Notes: generated from the letters alone by a model not told the origin. A stretch of 64,000 nucleotides of DNA from Kolteria novifilia (GCA_007748055.1 CP036279.1:2170001-2234000); one strand, 5' to 3'. Shown: positions 18,517 to 28,758, counted from the stretch's first letter. A program made the numbers and translations.

Positions 18517-20370
18517 TCAGCCCCCGCGACTTCCGAGTTTCACCTCGAGGTCTTTCTTCTCCTCACCTCGCTTGATGGTGATGGTGACGGTGGCGCCGGG
18601 CTTGCACCGGTAGAGCCTCGTGGCATACTCGCGGACAGTGTGAACCGGCTTGCCGTCGATGGCGGTGATGATGTCGCCTTCCTTCAGCCCCGCCTTCTGA
18701 GCGGGGGATCCCGGCTGGACACCGTTGAGCAGGCAGCCGTCGACTTCATCCTCGTAGTCGGGCAGGGTGCCGAGATAGGGGCGTGGCCCGGTGGAGGAGA
18801 TGTCCATTCCCGCGTGGGGATCCTCGTCCTTGAGCTTGACGTACTCGGGACGCTCCTTCATCTCGAGCAGTTCCTGGAGGATCGCGTCGGCGTAGTCGGC
18901 GATGCGGCGAATGCCCACGACGTTGATCTTGTCGGCGTCGTCGCTTGGACGATGATAGTCGCGGTGCGAGCCGGTGAAGAAGTGCAGCACGGGGATGCCA
19001 GCGACGTAGAAGCTCGTGTGGTCGCTGGCGCCGGTGCCGCCCGTGATCTTTTTGAGCGAGAACTTGCGTGGGCCGTTGAGTCGCTCGACCATCTCGTCGA
19101 ACTGCTTGGCGCTACCGGTGCCGAAGACGGTCAGTTTGTCTTCGTCCAGTCGGCCGACCATGTCGAAATTCATCATCGCGACGGTGCCGTCGAGAGAGAA
19201 GATCGGGTCCTTCTTGGTGTAGTGCCGACTTCCGAGAAGCCCTCGTTCCTCACCGCAGAAGGCGATGAAGACGACGCGTCGCGGCGGAACACCCCGTTGG
19301 GCGGTCGCGCGGGCCAGCTCGATCAGGCAAGCGGTTCCCGACGCGTTGTCGTCGGCGCCGTTGTGGATCTCGCGAGTCTTCTTGGGGGCGAGCGAGCCCA
19401 TGCCACCGTAGCCGAGGTGATCGAAGTGGGCGCCGACGACGATCGTCTCGTCCGCCTTGGGGCCTTTGCCCTCGAGGACACCGATGACATTCGGAACGCG
19501 TGCCTTGACCCGCTCGAACGCGAAGCTTCCCTCGGCTCCCAAACCCGTCAGTGGCACACTTCGCGGCTTGAGATCCTTGTCGATCGCCTTCTCGACCTCC
19601 TTGAGCCCCTTCAGCGGAGTTTGGGCGAGGAGCTTTTCGACGGTCTTTCGGCTGATCTGGGCCATCGGCATGCTCAGCGGGCTCTTGAAGCCGAGATAGT
19701 CGACGGGGACGAGCGAGTCGTCGTCGACGTCGGGAGTGGTGGTCGGGTCGCTTACTAGGAGAAGGGCGGCGGCGCGCCGGCCGTGCGCATTGCGCATCTT
19801 CGTGAGGATCGAGGCGTGCTCGGTCAACTCGTCGCCGTCGAAGACGCTCTCGGGGTCGGTCTGTTGCGGTTCGCGCCGGATGACGAGGACGACCTTTCCC
19901 TCGACGTCGAGATCCTTGTAGTCGTCGTAGCCGTGCTCTTCGGAGGTGATGCCGTAGCCCGCGAAGACGATGGGGGCGTCGAAGGTACCGTTGCCACCAT
20001 AAGCCAGCGGCTGGTAGTCCTCGCCGAGGGTCAACTTTTCGACGCTATCCTTGGGCCCCGTGATTCGCATGGACGTCTTGTCTTTGAGCAGACGGCTCGA
20101 GAGCCAGACGTCGAAGTACTGGAAATAGCTGCCATCGGAGGTGCCGCTGGCGAGGCCAAGTTGCTTGAACTGGTCGCGAATGAATCCCGCCGCCTTCTCG
20201 ATTCCCTTGGTGCTGAGGCCGCGGCCCTCGAGCTCGTCGGAGGCGAGATACTCGACGTCGCTCTTGATTCGCTTGTTGATCGTCAGGGCATCGAGGCCGA
20301 GGGAGATGCCACCACAGAGCGTGAGGATCAAGCCGAGGGCGACAAGGTGGGGGCGAACCAATCGTGTCAA
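18517..20370 (-). CDS. M28 family zinc aminopeptidase with PA and PDZ domains
   Basis: A 617-residue exported peptidase. A hydrophobic signal segment (residues 8-25) is followed by a protease-associated insertion (about 110-250) and the M28 catalytic domain. The likely zinc ligands are visible: His in GAHFDHLG, Asp in NGADDNASGT, Glu in CGEERGLLGS, Asp in MNFDMVGR and His in DYHRPSDDADK. A PDZ domain ends the protein (about 520-610, GSPAQKAGLKEGDIITAIDG). The start is a TTG at 20370, supported by GAGGAG eight bases upstream. It likely digests peptides outside the cytoplasm. Confidence 0.92.
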   Translation of the reverse strand: MTRLVRPHLVALGLILTLCGGISLGLDALTINKRIKSDVEYLASDELEGRGLSTKGIEKAAGFIRDQFKQLGLASGTSDGSYFQYFDVWLSSRLLKDKTSMRITGPKDSVEKLTLGEDYQPLAYGGNGTFDAPIVFAGYGITSEEHGYDDYKDLDVEGKVVLVIRREPQQTDPESVFDGDELTEHASILTKMRNAHGRRAAALLLVSDPTTTPDVDDDSLVPVDYLGFKSPLSMPMAQISRKTVEKLLAQTPLKGLKEVEKAIDKDLKPRSVPLTGLGAEGSFAFERVKARVPNVIGVLEGKGPKADETIVVGAHFDHLGYGGMGSLAPKKTREIHNGADDNASGTACLIELARATAQRGVPPRRVVFIAFCGEERGLLGSRHYTKKDPIFSLDGTVAMMNFDMVGRLDEDKLTVFGTGSAKQFDEMVERLNGPRKFSLKKITGGTGASDHTSFYVAGIPVLHFFTGSHRDYHRPSDDADKINVVGIRRIADYADAILQELLEMKERPEYVKLKDEDPHAGMDISSTGPRPYLGTLPDYEDEVDGCLLNGVQPGSPAQKAGLKEGDIITAIDGKPVHTVREYATRLYRCKPGATVTITIKRGEEKKDLEVKLGSRGG

Positions 20371-20559
20371 CGCAGGATCTCCTCAAATACGCTGGTATGT
20401 CCGGTCCGTGAAGTTGAGGCCATCGTTCGGCTGGCGGAGTGATGCTCGTCGAGGAGTGCCTACTTTTCCTTCTATCGTTGACAGCGTGGACCAGAAGGTC
20501 AAGAGCTAGCGTGGGATGCTTGGCGTTTGCCGTTCGCGGGCGGAGACGACCTCTCCCAT

Positions 20560-22140
20560 TCAGGACTTCGTAGAGGCTCCAGCGACGAAGAGCCGGTCGA
20601 TGACCGCGGCCCCGGTGGCGTCGCCGTAGACATTGACGGTCGTTCGCAGACGATCGAGAAACCAATCGACGGCCAAGATCGTTCCGATGCCCGCCATCGG
20701 CAGGTCGACCGCCGTCAGGACGATGACCATCGTGACCAAGCCCGCTTGCGGGATGCCGGCGGCGCCGACCGCCGCCAACGTCGCGGTGAGGAAGATGATG
20801 AATAGCTCCGCTCCCCCCAGGCTGATGCCTTGGGACTGCGCGATGAAGATGACGGCGACCGCTTCATAGAGAGCCGTCCCATCCATGTTGATCGTGGCGC
20901 CGAGCGGGAGCACGAAACTCGCCGCCTGGTTGGAGACCTTGTTGTTCTCCTCCACGCACTCAAGCGTGATCGGCAGCGTGGCGGAGGAACTCGAGGTGCT
21001 GACCGCCGTCAGCAGTGCTCGCAAGACACCGAGGGTGTACTGGATCGGTCGACGCCGCGCGACGAAGACGATCAAGCTGAACAGAAACCCGGAGTGGATT
21101 CCCAGCGCGATGATCACCGTCATGACATAGAAGCCGAGCAAGCTGAGTTGGCCGAGGAATTCGCGTCCTCCGCCTTCCTTGGCGATGTTGGCCGCGACAA
21201 GCCCGAAGATCCCGACAGGGGCGAAGTACATGATCAAGTGAACGATCTTCATGACCGCGTCGTTGACGACGTTGAAGAAGTCGACCACGGGCTGCGCGCG
21301 GACCCCCAGCGTCGTGACGGCACCGCCGAAGACGAGGGCGAAGACGATTAGCGCCAGAACGTTCGTTTCCGTCGCCGCCAGGAAGATGTTCTCCGGGAAC
21401 ATCCCGCTACCGGGTTCGCCCGGTCGTCCCCGAAAGACGGCGAGAAGGGTGTCGACGGCGGAAGAGCGTTCCTTGGCTTCGATGTTCTTGCTGACGTACG
21501 CGAAGGTATCGTCGGCGCCGACGCCGGGTTGAATCATCTGGACGAGGAGGATGCCGATGAAGACCGCGACCGCGGTCGTCAGCATGTAGTAGGCGACGGT
21601 CCCGATGCCGATTTTCCCGACCCGGCGGATGTCGCCAAGGGAGGTGATGCCGCAGATCATGCTCGTGAAGACGAGCGGGATGACGATTCCCTTGAGCATG
21701 CGCAGGAAGATGTCGCCGACGAAGGAGGTGAAGACGCCCAGCGAGTAAGCCAACCCGAGTTGGCCGGCCTTCATCTGGGCGTCGGCGTCGTTGGCGAGCT
21801 TCACGATGCGCTCGCGCTCGTTGTTGATTTTGGGAATCGCGTCTCGGTAGCGTTTGGCCTTCGCTTCGTCGCGGTCGGCGGCGGCGTTGTCGCCCTTGGC
21901 ACGCGCTTCGGCGGCGGCTTTGTCGGCCCGTTCGGCGAAGAGCGCCTTCTGGGCGGCGGTCGCTTCCAACCGCTCCACCCGCTCGTGCGGCCCGTTGAGG
22001 GCCATCCACATCTGCCGGCCGTAGAAGCCTCCGAGGAGGACGCCGAGCACGATGCCGACGATGATCGCGATCAGTCCACCGAGACCTTCGCCACCGCTCT
22101 TCTCTTGTTGGGCTGACTCGTTGGGCATCGCACTGGTCAC
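20560..22140 (-). CDS. Dicarboxylate/amino acid:cation symporter (DAACS) with coiled-coil insertion
   Basis: A 526-residue transporter of the glutamate/dicarboxylate:Na+ or H+ family. The family signatures are the serine-rich hairpin (STSSSSATLPITLECVEE) and GATINMDGTALYEAVAVIFIAQ. Unusually, a charged, alanine-rich helical segment of about 65 residues (about 52-115) separates the first helix from the next (LGLAYSLGVFTSFVG). This makes the protein longer than typical GltP/DctA proteins of about 420-440 residues. The GTG at 22140 is preferred, with AGAGGAG six bases upstream; an ATG lies at 22128. The EboE gene precedes it by 11 bases, so they are probably one operon. Confidence 0.9.
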   Translation of the reverse strand: MTSAMPNESAQQEKSGGEGLGGLIAIIVGIVLGVLLGGFYGRQMWMALNGPHERVERLEATAAQKALFAERADKAAAEARAKGDNAAADRDEAKAKRYRDAIPKINNERERIVKLANDADAQMKAGQLGLAYSLGVFTSFVGDIFLRMLKGIVIPLVFTSMICGITSLGDIRRVGKIGIGTVAYYMLTTAVAVFIGILLVQMIQPGVGADDTFAYVSKNIEAKERSSAVDTLLAVFRGRPGEPGSGMFPENIFLAATETNVLALIVFALVFGGAVTTLGVRAQPVVDFFNVVNDAVMKIVHLIMYFAPVGIFGLVAANIAKEGGGREFLGQLSLLGFYVMTVIIALGIHSGFLFSLIVFVARRRPIQYTLGVLRALLTAVSTSSSSATLPITLECVEENNKVSNQAASFVLPLGATINMDGTALYEAVAVIFIAQSQGISLGGAELFIIFLTATLAAVGAAGIPQAGLVTMVIVLTAVDLPMAGIGTILAVDWFLDRLRTTVNVYGDATGAAVIDRLFVAGASTKS

Positions 22141-22151
22141 CGGCGTCTCCT

Positions 22152-23342
22152 CTAACCTTGCTCGGCTCGAACCTGCTCGAGAAACGAGGTGGTCCGTTGT
22201 AACTCAGCCGAGAGGCCCTTCACAAGATCAAACGAAGCGCCATTTTGTGGCTCGGTCGGAAGGACATTCCAGGTGTAGGTCTCGACTTCCAGATGCGGTG
22301 TTTGTTCGAGTCGCGCCACTTGCCGGAGTGCGCGGTCGAGAACGTGCCGCGTCGTTCCCAAGGGACCGAGCGACTCCTCGTGGACCGGCACGTGGAAGTG
22401 AATCCGCCACGCCCGGCTGCCCAACCAGTCCTCCGCCGGCGCCGAGGTCTGTTCCCGCGACAGGTCGGTCGACCAAAGCAGCCGTCCATCGTCGGTCAGG
22501 GCGGTGGTCTGGTGAAGGTAGCGCGGTTCGACGAAACGTGCCAGGTGCTCCCTGGCGGCCTCGTCGCGAGGATCGGTCAGTTCCAAGGCGCACGTGACGT
22601 GGACTTTCACGAGCCTGATCTCGGCCGCGTCGAGTCGGTCGATCGATTCGGCGACATCCTCGAACTCGACCGCTTGATGGCAGATGTCGTAGCAGAGCCC
22701 AAGGTGCTCCCGCACCGCGTCGGCATCCTTGGCCTCCTTCACCCAGCCGCGCAGATCCTTAAAGAACCCCAGGGCCTCGTCGGTCGTCTCGAGGAGGCAG
22801 CCCGGTTCGGGTTCGATTGCCAGTCGGATGGTGCGGCCCGTGCGCCGCCGTAGGTCCTGGAGATGGCGGGCGATGCTGACGAGGCGGGGAAAATAGACGT
22901 CGACGTCCGCGCCTTGAGGGTGAAGGGCCTTAAAGGCGCAGGGAGAGGTCGACAGGCTTCCCTCGACGCCCTCCGGCAAGAGCCGAGCGAGAAGGTCGGC
23001 GACGTCGCGTGTGTATTCCTCGCGCCGGACGTCGGTCCAATCGGGGAGGTAGACGTTCTCCTTGACGCGCTCGGCGTGGAAATTACCGAACGGGAACGCG
23101 TTCATGGTGTAGCACGTCAAGTCGTGTTCGCGGAGCCAACCTTGCAGCCAGTCGACGAGTTTGGGGTCGGTCGCGACCTCGGTGAGGGCGTCGCGGGTCA
23201 TCCACATCCCGACCGCGATCGGCGTTCCCAATCGCTCCCGGAGAGGGGCGGTGTATCGCTTGAGTCCTTCAGCCACTTCCGCGAAGGTGCGTCCCGGGTG
23301 AACGTTGGCGCAGTAGGAGAGTGGGAGAGCGGAGAGTGCCAT
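22152..23342 (-). CDS. eboE: EboE-like TIM-barrel protein (metabolite traffic)
   Basis: A 396-residue protein matching the EboE family. It opens with LSYCANVHPGRTFAEV and has RLAIEPEPGCLLET, LGLCYDICHQAVEFED and VKVHVTCALE, the metal-binding strands of a xylose-isomerase-like TIM barrel. In other bacteria EboE is encoded with EboA-D and F and has been linked to moving precursors across the inner membrane. None of those partners is seen in this window. Here the gene is followed immediately by a DAACS transporter, an unusual partner. The start is the ATG at 23342. Confidence 0.82.
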   Translation of the reverse strand: MALSALPLSYCANVHPGRTFAEVAEGLKRYTAPLRERLGTPIAVGMWMTRDALTEVATDPKLVDWLQGWLREHDLTCYTMNAFPFGNFHAERVKENVYLPDWTDVRREEYTRDVADLLARLLPEGVEGSLSTSPCAFKALHPQGADVDVYFPRLVSIARHLQDLRRRTGRTIRLAIEPEPGCLLETTDEALGFFKDLRGWVKEAKDADAVREHLGLCYDICHQAVEFEDVAESIDRLDAAEIRLVKVHVTCALELTDPRDEAAREHLARFVEPRYLHQTTALTDDGRLLWSTDLSREQTSAPAEDWLGSRAWRIHFHVPVHEESLGPLGTTRHVLDRALRQVARLEQTPHLEVETYTWNVLPTEPQNGASFDLVKGLSAELQRTTSFLEQVRAEQG

Positions 23343-23411
23343 GGGAAATTGTGTCTCGCTTGCCTCGCTTCAAGTCCCTATCAACTCAGAAGGACGGTTC
23401 CGAGTGACGAA

Positions 23412-23440
23412 CTGACGTCGGTGGGGACAGTCGCTACAAT
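23412..23440 (+). promoter_or_regulatory. Candidate promoter of floA
   Basis: CTGACG (23412-23417) and TACAAT (23435-23440) are 17 bases apart, 82 bases before the FloA start. Each box is a partial match to the sigma-70 consensus. A similar GCTACAAT occurs before the msrB gene. Confidence 0.35.
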
Positions 23441-23521
23441 GTTGACAACTGACCAAGGTACGACCGGAACGGCGGTGGGGGAACCAAATTCACCGCGACC
23501 CGGTATCAAGGAACGCCGAGC

Positions 23522-24484
23522 ATGCCGCAGATCGCCTGGCTGATCATCTTTGTCGTCATCATCGTTCTTCTGGTGATGCTGTTTGTTTTCACCCGTTATT
23601 TCCGACTTTGGATTCAGTGCTTCACGACCAAGGCGGGAATCGGCTTCTTCGATCTGATCGGGATGGACCTCCGGAAGGTGAACGCCGACCTGATCGTGCG
23701 GGCACGCATCATGGCGGTCCAGTCGAACATCAAGATCAGCCGCCGGGAACTCGAGTCGCACTACCTCGCGGGAGGCAATGTTCCCAATGTCGTGCGGGCG
23801 TTGATCTCCGCGAGCCGCGCCGACATCCCGATGGACTTCAAGCGAGCTTCGGCGATCGACTTGGCCGGCCGCAATGTCGAGGAGGCGGTGCAGACAAGCG
23901 TCAATCCGAAGATCATTGACGTTCCCGACCCCGCGAAAGGCAAAACGACGATCGATGCCGTCGCCAGGGACGGGATTCAACTCAAGGCGCGGGCCCGCGT
24001 TACGGTCCGAACCAATTTGGACCAATTGATCGGCGGAGCGACCGAGGACACGATCATCGCCCGCGTCGGCGAGGGAATTGTCACCACGATCGGGTCGGCG
24101 AATACCTACATGGACGTCCTCGACCACCCGGAGCGAATTTCCGAACGGGTCCTCAACTCGGGACTCGACGCGGGGACGGCGTTCGAGATCCTCTCGATCG
24201 ACATCGCCGATATCGAGGTGGGAGAGAATGTGGGGGCCCGCCTGCAGGCCGACCAAGCCGAAGCGGACACGCGGCGTGCCCAAGCCCACGCGGAAATTCG
24301 ACGCGCCAAGGCGGTCGCTCGTGAGGAAGAGATGAAGGCGACGGTGGTCGAGAACCGCGCCAAGGTCGTCCTCGCCGAGGCCGATGTCCCCATGGCGATC
24401 GCCAAAGCTTTCCGCAACGGTCAGTTCAACCTCATTGGCAAACCGAACCCTGTCGACGGCGACGGGGCCGATCAACCTACCTAG
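23522..24484 (+). CDS. floA: Flotillin-like membrane scaffold protein FloA
   Basis: A 320-residue protein of the bacterial flotillin FloA (YqfA) family, close to the usual length of about 330. An N-terminal membrane hairpin (about residues 4-28) is followed by [29 protein letters not shown], an SPFH-like domain and an Ala/Glu-rich helical region ([20 protein letters not shown]). FloA oligomers organise membrane microdomains. The usual NfeD-like partner is not adjacent. A small protein gene follows about 210 bases downstream. Confidence 0.92.
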   Translation: MPQIAWLIIFVVIIVLLVMLFVFTRYFRLWIQCFTTKAGIGFFDLIGMDLRKVNADLIVRARIMAVQSNIKISRRELESHYLAGGNVPNVVRALISASRADIPMDFKRASAIDLAGRNVEEAVQTSVNPKIIDVPDPAKGKTTIDAVARDGIQLKARARVTVRTNLDQLIGGATEDTIIARVGEGIVTTIGSANTYMDVLDHPERISERVLNSGLDAGTAFEILSIDIADIEVGENVGARLQADQAEADTRRAQAHAEIRRAKAVAREEEMKATVVENRAKVVLAEADVPMAIAKAFRNGQFNLIGKPNPVDGDGADQPT

Positions 24485-24694
24485 ACCGCGCCGCCGAGAC
24501 TCGAGTTGATAGACGCGTGGAGTACCGAAGGATTGGGTTGGACTGTTCGACGCAAAGACGGGAAGCTAGAGGTGACTCCATCTCGCGAGAGCAGCGTCGT
24601 AATCGATGGCCGACCGAGCCAGACGTCCGATCCCACTCGATCAGACTCCAGCCGCCGCGAAGACGAACTTTGCCCCTGAGGAGGAAATGGAGCC

Positions 24695-24952
24695 ATGGCG
24701 GATCATTCGCCGCATCAGAAGCGCATCATCCGTCGCTATTACAACAACATCGATGGCATCCTTTGCCAGCGGCTCTCGGAACTGACGACCGAGATTTACC
24801 TCGCCGAAGGGAAAAAGGCGGACAGTCTCTGGAAGCGTGCCGAGAAGGCGCTGGCGAAAGCCGGTTTGCCGCAACAACGGATTGAGCATCTACTGGAACG
24901 ACGCGATCCCAAGTTGCTGGCCCAAGTCGTCAAGGAATTGACGGCCTCTTAG
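24695..24952 (+). CDS. Small hypothetical protein, 85 residues
   Basis: A helical, charged protein starting MADHSPHQKRIIRRYYNN, with IDGILCQRLSELTTEIYLAE and LLERRDPKLLAQVVKEL later. The ribosome-binding site is strong (GAGGAGGAAATGGAGCC before the ATG). The protein-like composition and codon use support a real gene. I do not recognise a named family. It sits between floA and the WD40 kinase, with 68 bases to the kinase, so it may be co-transcribed with that kinase. Confidence 0.72.
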   Translation: MADHSPHQKRIIRRYYNNIDGILCQRLSELTTEIYLAEGKKADSLWKRAEKALAKAGLPQQRIEHLLERRDPKLLAQVVKELTAS

Positions 24953-25020
24953 CCCGCGAATCAAGGTGTCGGATATCGCTTCGAACGTCGATCGATGTCG
25001 GCATCGAAAGGACTCATCCC

Positions 25021-28000
25021 ATGTCGGCCGACGAATACCGCCGACTTGTCCTCAAGAGCGAACTCGTTTCCCCCGAAGACCTCGAACGCGTCTGTCGTGA
25101 CATCGACGATCTGAAGCGGCAGGACGCCGAGGATCTCGCCGAACGACTCGTTCGTCACGGGTTGCTGACCGAGTGGCAGGCTCGCCAAATCCACACCTCG
25201 CGCGGACGACGTCTCGTCATCGATCACCGCTACCGTCTCCTCGACAAACTCGGGGAAGGAGGGATGGGAGCGGTCTTCGCCGCGCGCGACACCATCACCA
25301 AGCGGACCGTGGCCCTCAAGATCCCGCGTCCCGACAAAGTTAGCCGTAATCCCAACACCCTCAAACGTTTCCGACGCGAAGCGGTCGCCAACGCGCGACT
25401 CGAGCATCCCAACATCGTGCGCGCCCTGCGTATCGGCACCGACGGGCGGCTGCACTACATCGCATTTGAACTCGTCGCGGGCGAGGACTTCGAGGAGCTC
25501 GTGACCCGTTTGGGTGTTGTCTCGGCCGAGCAGGCGACCGACTACATCGCGCAAGCGGCGGACGGGCTCGCTTGCATCCACCGGCATGGCGTCATTCATC
25601 GCGACCTGAAGCCCTCGAACTTGTTGGTCACTCCCGAGGGTGAAGTGAAGATCCTCGACCTCGGCTTCGCTCGTCTCACCGGCGGCCACGAGGGAGACGG
25701 CTCCGACGGCACGGCATTGACCAAGACCGGCATCCTCGTCGGCACGCTCGACTACATGGCTCCCGAGCAGGCCGAGGACACGCGCCAAGCGGACATCCGG
25801 AGCGATATCTACGGGTTGGGGTGCACCTTCTACGAGTTGCTCGCCGGCCATCCTCCCTTCGAGGCCGACAGCGACTTCGACATGCTCATGAAGCACGTCA
25901 ACGATCCGATCGTGCCGATCGAGGGGCTCGATCCCTCGTTGATGGCGATCCTGGCGAAGATGCTGGCGAAGAAGCCGGCCGATCGCTACGCCACGCCCGA
26001 CGAGTTGCACGACGCCCTGCGCGGTTGGCAGCGCCGAATCGGTTTCGATTCGACCGACGTGACGGTCGCCAGCCCCGTCATTCGCCCGAGAGCCTCTCGG
26101 GAAGGCCGCCGGGTGGAGTCGCACGACTTGCCCGAATGGTTGGGCGAGCCCCGGTTCGATTTATCCGCCTTTCGGCCGCCGGAGCAGCGTTGGCGCCACG
26201 CGCGTGCGCTGGTGATCGCCCTCGCCGGCGCCGTACTGATCGCGTCGCTTGTCGGTGGTTGGCACTGGCTGGGGCGGACGACCATGACGTTCGAGTGGCC
26301 CGAGCATCAACGCAAGAATGTCGCGATGATCGTCGATGGTGAGAGTGTACCCGTCCCCGAAAAAGGCCCCATCGAGATCGACGGCTCCTGGGGGTTTCGG
26401 GTGATTCGTCTGCACCGGCCTGGCTATGAGTTGGTCGTCTATCGCTGGTTTCTGGAACGAGGCGAAGTACGTAGCACCGTTCCCGAGTGGATTCCGACGC
26501 CGAGGACGGTTCGTCGCAACGGGCTCGAGCAGTTGACGCGCGAGGTAGCGGCGATTCGCGAAACGCCGGCGACCTCGGCCCAGCTCGATGACTTGCGAAC
26601 ACGGTTGAACCAGTTCGTCTCGAAGTGGGCCAGGACCAATGAGTCGCTCAAGGCGGCCGAGCTGTTTTCGCTGCTTCCAAGTCCCCTCGACGCCGTCACC
26701 ACCACGACCGATGCCGTCTCGTCGTTTCTCTCGCCCGAGACGAAAGTGGTCGGGTTGCTCGAAGTGCCCGCGAAGCAACTGGGACACTGGGCACCGGTGG
26801 GCGCCGTCGCGTTCAATCTCCAAGGGGACCGCGTCGCCACAGCAGGTGCCGATGGGATGATCAAGCTCTGGGATGTCGAGTCGCGGACCCTCCTGCGACA
26901 GTGGCCCTCCGAGGAAGAGTCGGTCGAGCAGCTCCTCTTTTTCGACGACAACCAACACCTCGTCTCCGTCAGTGCCTCGTCGCGCGCGCGGGTTTGGCGC
27001 CTTTTGACCGGAGAACTGATCGCCGACCTGGGCGAGGGAGTGGGGGCGGTCGCCGCCGGAGCTTCCGAGGGCGAGTTGATCGTCGCCGAGGTCGCGAGAT
27101 CGGAGGACAACGAGCGCGCCGCCGATCGCCCCTTTGAGGGAGCGGTGGTGGTTCTCGATTGGCAAACGAACGCTCCGAAGCGAGAACTCCTTCCCCCCGT
27201 ACCCGGTGGCTACCGAGCGGTGGCGATTTCGCCGGATCGAACCGTCGTCGCCGCCGCGGCCGACTCGGGGGGCATCGTCGTCGTCGAACTGCGCTCGGGT
27301 AAGCCGCGCTCGCTTCGGGCGGAGGGAGAAGTGGTCGATGCGCTCGCGTTCAGCCTCCATGCCAGTTGGTTGGTCGGGATTGGTGGGGATGGCCGCACGC
27401 TGTCGGTTTGGGAGCGTCGCGACGGGACGAAGGTCAACAGCGGGAAGATTCCCAAGGGAGCGACCACCTCGCTCGGATCGGGCGGGGATCGGTTCGCGGT
27501 GAGTTCACGCGCGGGAACGTACGTCGTCGGTCGCTTTCCACGGGCCAACGATGTCGAGACAAGAGGTACCGACTTCGGGGAGATCGCCGCGATCCAGCTA
27601 TCGCTCGACGGCAGGCACATCGCACTCGGGACACGCGACCACCTGGTCGAGATCGCCGATTCCGATCAAACGGCCGCCGCCCCCGTACCCATCGCCGGCG
27701 TGAGACAGTGCGTCTTCGCTCGCGACGCGCGGCACATGCTCACCCTGGACCTGGGTGGGCGACTGCGACACTGGAGCGTCCCCTCGGGCGAGGAGTTCGA
27801 CCCCATCGACCCGGGTTATCGCGCCAATCTCCTCACGGCGGCCCGTTTGGCTCCCTTGATCGCCTTTGCCAACGATCAAGGTGAAATCTCGCTGCTCGAC
27901 ACGAGCACCTGGCTCCTCCCGGAACGTTTTCCGGTGAAGGGCGATGTCGTCAGTATGGCACTGACCGACGACGGGACGCGCTTGGCGGCGGGGACGCGAC

Positions 28001-28593
28001 AGGGGGCGATCCTGCTGTGGAACCTCGGTCTCGAGGGCATCACCCCGGCCCGAACGATCAGGCTCAAGAAGGGGATTCACGCCAGCGACTTGACCTTCAG
28101 CCCATCGGGAGACATCCTCGCGACCGCCATCGCGCCTCACGACGCTGGCTCGATGGTGGATGGGAGTGTCCTTCTCTGGGATCCCGAAACGGGCGAAAAT
28201 TGGGGACGTCTCGAGGGGCAGGGCGACCCGATGACGCGCGTCGTCTTCAGTCCGTCGGACCGGGTACTGACCGCGCTGGACGCGGAGGGTCGCATTTACA
28301 CATGGGACGCCGAGAGCGGGAACCTGATGTGGTCGACCGACGAGGGGCAGCCTCCAGCCAACGCCCTCGACTTTCATCCGACGGGTAAGACGCTCGTGAC
28401 CAGCAACGATCGGGGGGCGGTTCATCTATGGGACGCTCGGGTCGGCGTCTTGAAGGCGACTCACCGCGTCGGGCCTCCGGGAGGGATCGTGGCGGACGTC
28501 GCCTTCAGTCCCAGTGGCAACTATGTCGCCACGGGCAACGGGGATGGCACGGTCTACTTCCTACACGTCCCGACGACCGAAGCGTCCGACTGA
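25021..28593 (+). CDS. Membrane Ser/Thr protein kinase with C-terminal WD40 repeats
   Basis: A 1190-residue protein. The N-terminal 65 residues form a small helical domain common before planctomycete kinases. The kinase domain (about 75-340) has GEGGMGAVF, the lysine in VALKIP, HRDLKPSN and DLG in place of DFG, then MAPEQ. All catalytic residues are present, so it should be active. A membrane helix follows (about 394-417). The outer part holds a linker and then repeated WD40 blades (about 575-1185; for example DGMIKLWDVES, GAILLWNL and GAVHLWDA). AAAGGA precedes the ATG. A MITE-like element lies 11 bases after the stop. Confidence 0.93.
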   Translation: MSADEYRRLVLKSELVSPEDLERVCRDIDDLKRQDAEDLAERLVRHGLLTEWQARQIHTSRGRRLVIDHRYRLLDKLGEGGMGAVFAARDTITKRTVALKIPRPDKVSRNPNTLKRFRREAVANARLEHPNIVRALRIGTDGRLHYIAFELVAGEDFEELVTRLGVVSAEQATDYIAQAADGLACIHRHGVIHRDLKPSNLLVTPEGEVKILDLGFARLTGGHEGDGSDGTALTKTGILVGTLDYMAPEQAEDTRQADIRSDIYGLGCTFYELLAGHPPFEADSDFDMLMKHVNDPIVPIEGLDPSLMAILAKMLAKKPADRYATPDELHDALRGWQRRIGFDSTDVTVASPVIRPRASREGRRVESHDLPEWLGEPRFDLSAFRPPEQRWRHARALVIALAGAVLIASLVGGWHWLGRTTMTFEWPEHQRKNVAMIVDGESVPVPEKGPIEIDGSWGFRVIRLHRPGYELVVYRWFLERGEVRSTVPEWIPTPRTVRRNGLEQLTREVAAIRETPATSAQLDDLRTRLNQFVSKWARTNESLKAAELFSLLPSPLDAVTTTTDAVSSFLSPETKVVGLLEVPAKQLGHWAPVGAVAFNLQGDRVATAGADGMIKLWDVESRTLLRQWPSEEESVEQLLFFDDNQHLVSVSASSRARVWRLLTGELIADLGEGVGAVAAGASEGELIVAEVARSEDNERAADRPFEGAVVVLDWQTNAPKRELLPPVPGGYRAVAISPDRTVVAAAADSGGIVVVELRSGKPRSLRAEGEVVDALAFSLHASWLVGIGGDGRTLSVWERRDGTKVNSGKIPKGATTSLGSGGDRFAVSSRAGTYVVGRFPRANDVETRGTDFGEIAAIQLSLDGRHIALGTRDHLVEIADSDQTAAAPVPIAGVRQCVFARDARHMLTLDLGGRLRHWSVPSGEEFDPIDPGYRANLLTAARLAPLIAFANDQGEISLLDTSTWLLPERFPVKGDVVSMALTDDGTRLAAGTRQGAILLWNLGLEGITPARTIRLKKGIHASDLTFSPSGDILATAIAPHDAGSMVDGSVLLWDPETGENWGRLEGQGDPMTRVVFSPSDRVLTALDAEGRIYTWDAESGNLMWSTDEGQPPANALDFHPTGKTLVTSNDRGAVHLWDARVGVLKATHRVGPPGGIVADVAFSPSGNYVATGNGDGTVYFLHVPTTEASD

Positions 28594-28604
28594 CCTCGTG
28601 TTGG

Positions 28605-28758
28605 TAGTCTCCTGACTGATTGATCCGTTACCGAAGGGTCTCTTGGAGGGGGCGGTGCCCCGCGCTCCGTGGGCATGCGGGAAACACGTGTGGTTGGGCA
28701 AGCTCCCGCACGATCAGCGGCCGAGACCCAATGCGATGAACTTGCCAATCAGGACACC
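28605..28758 (+). mobile_element. MITE-like element, full length (154 bp)
   Basis: The left end TAGTCTCCTGACTGATTG and right end TTGCCAATCAGGACACC are variants of the family's inverted repeats. The core CCGTGGGCATGCGGGAAAC and the segment GGTTGGGCAA...GCGGCCGAGA match the copies at 62111 and 60176. It has no coding capacity. It lies between two convergent genes. Confidence 0.75.

Noticed and set aside
18388-19758. Plus-strand frame of 456 codons
   Set aside because: It is antisense to the M28 peptidase, which has all metal ligands and a ribosome-binding site.
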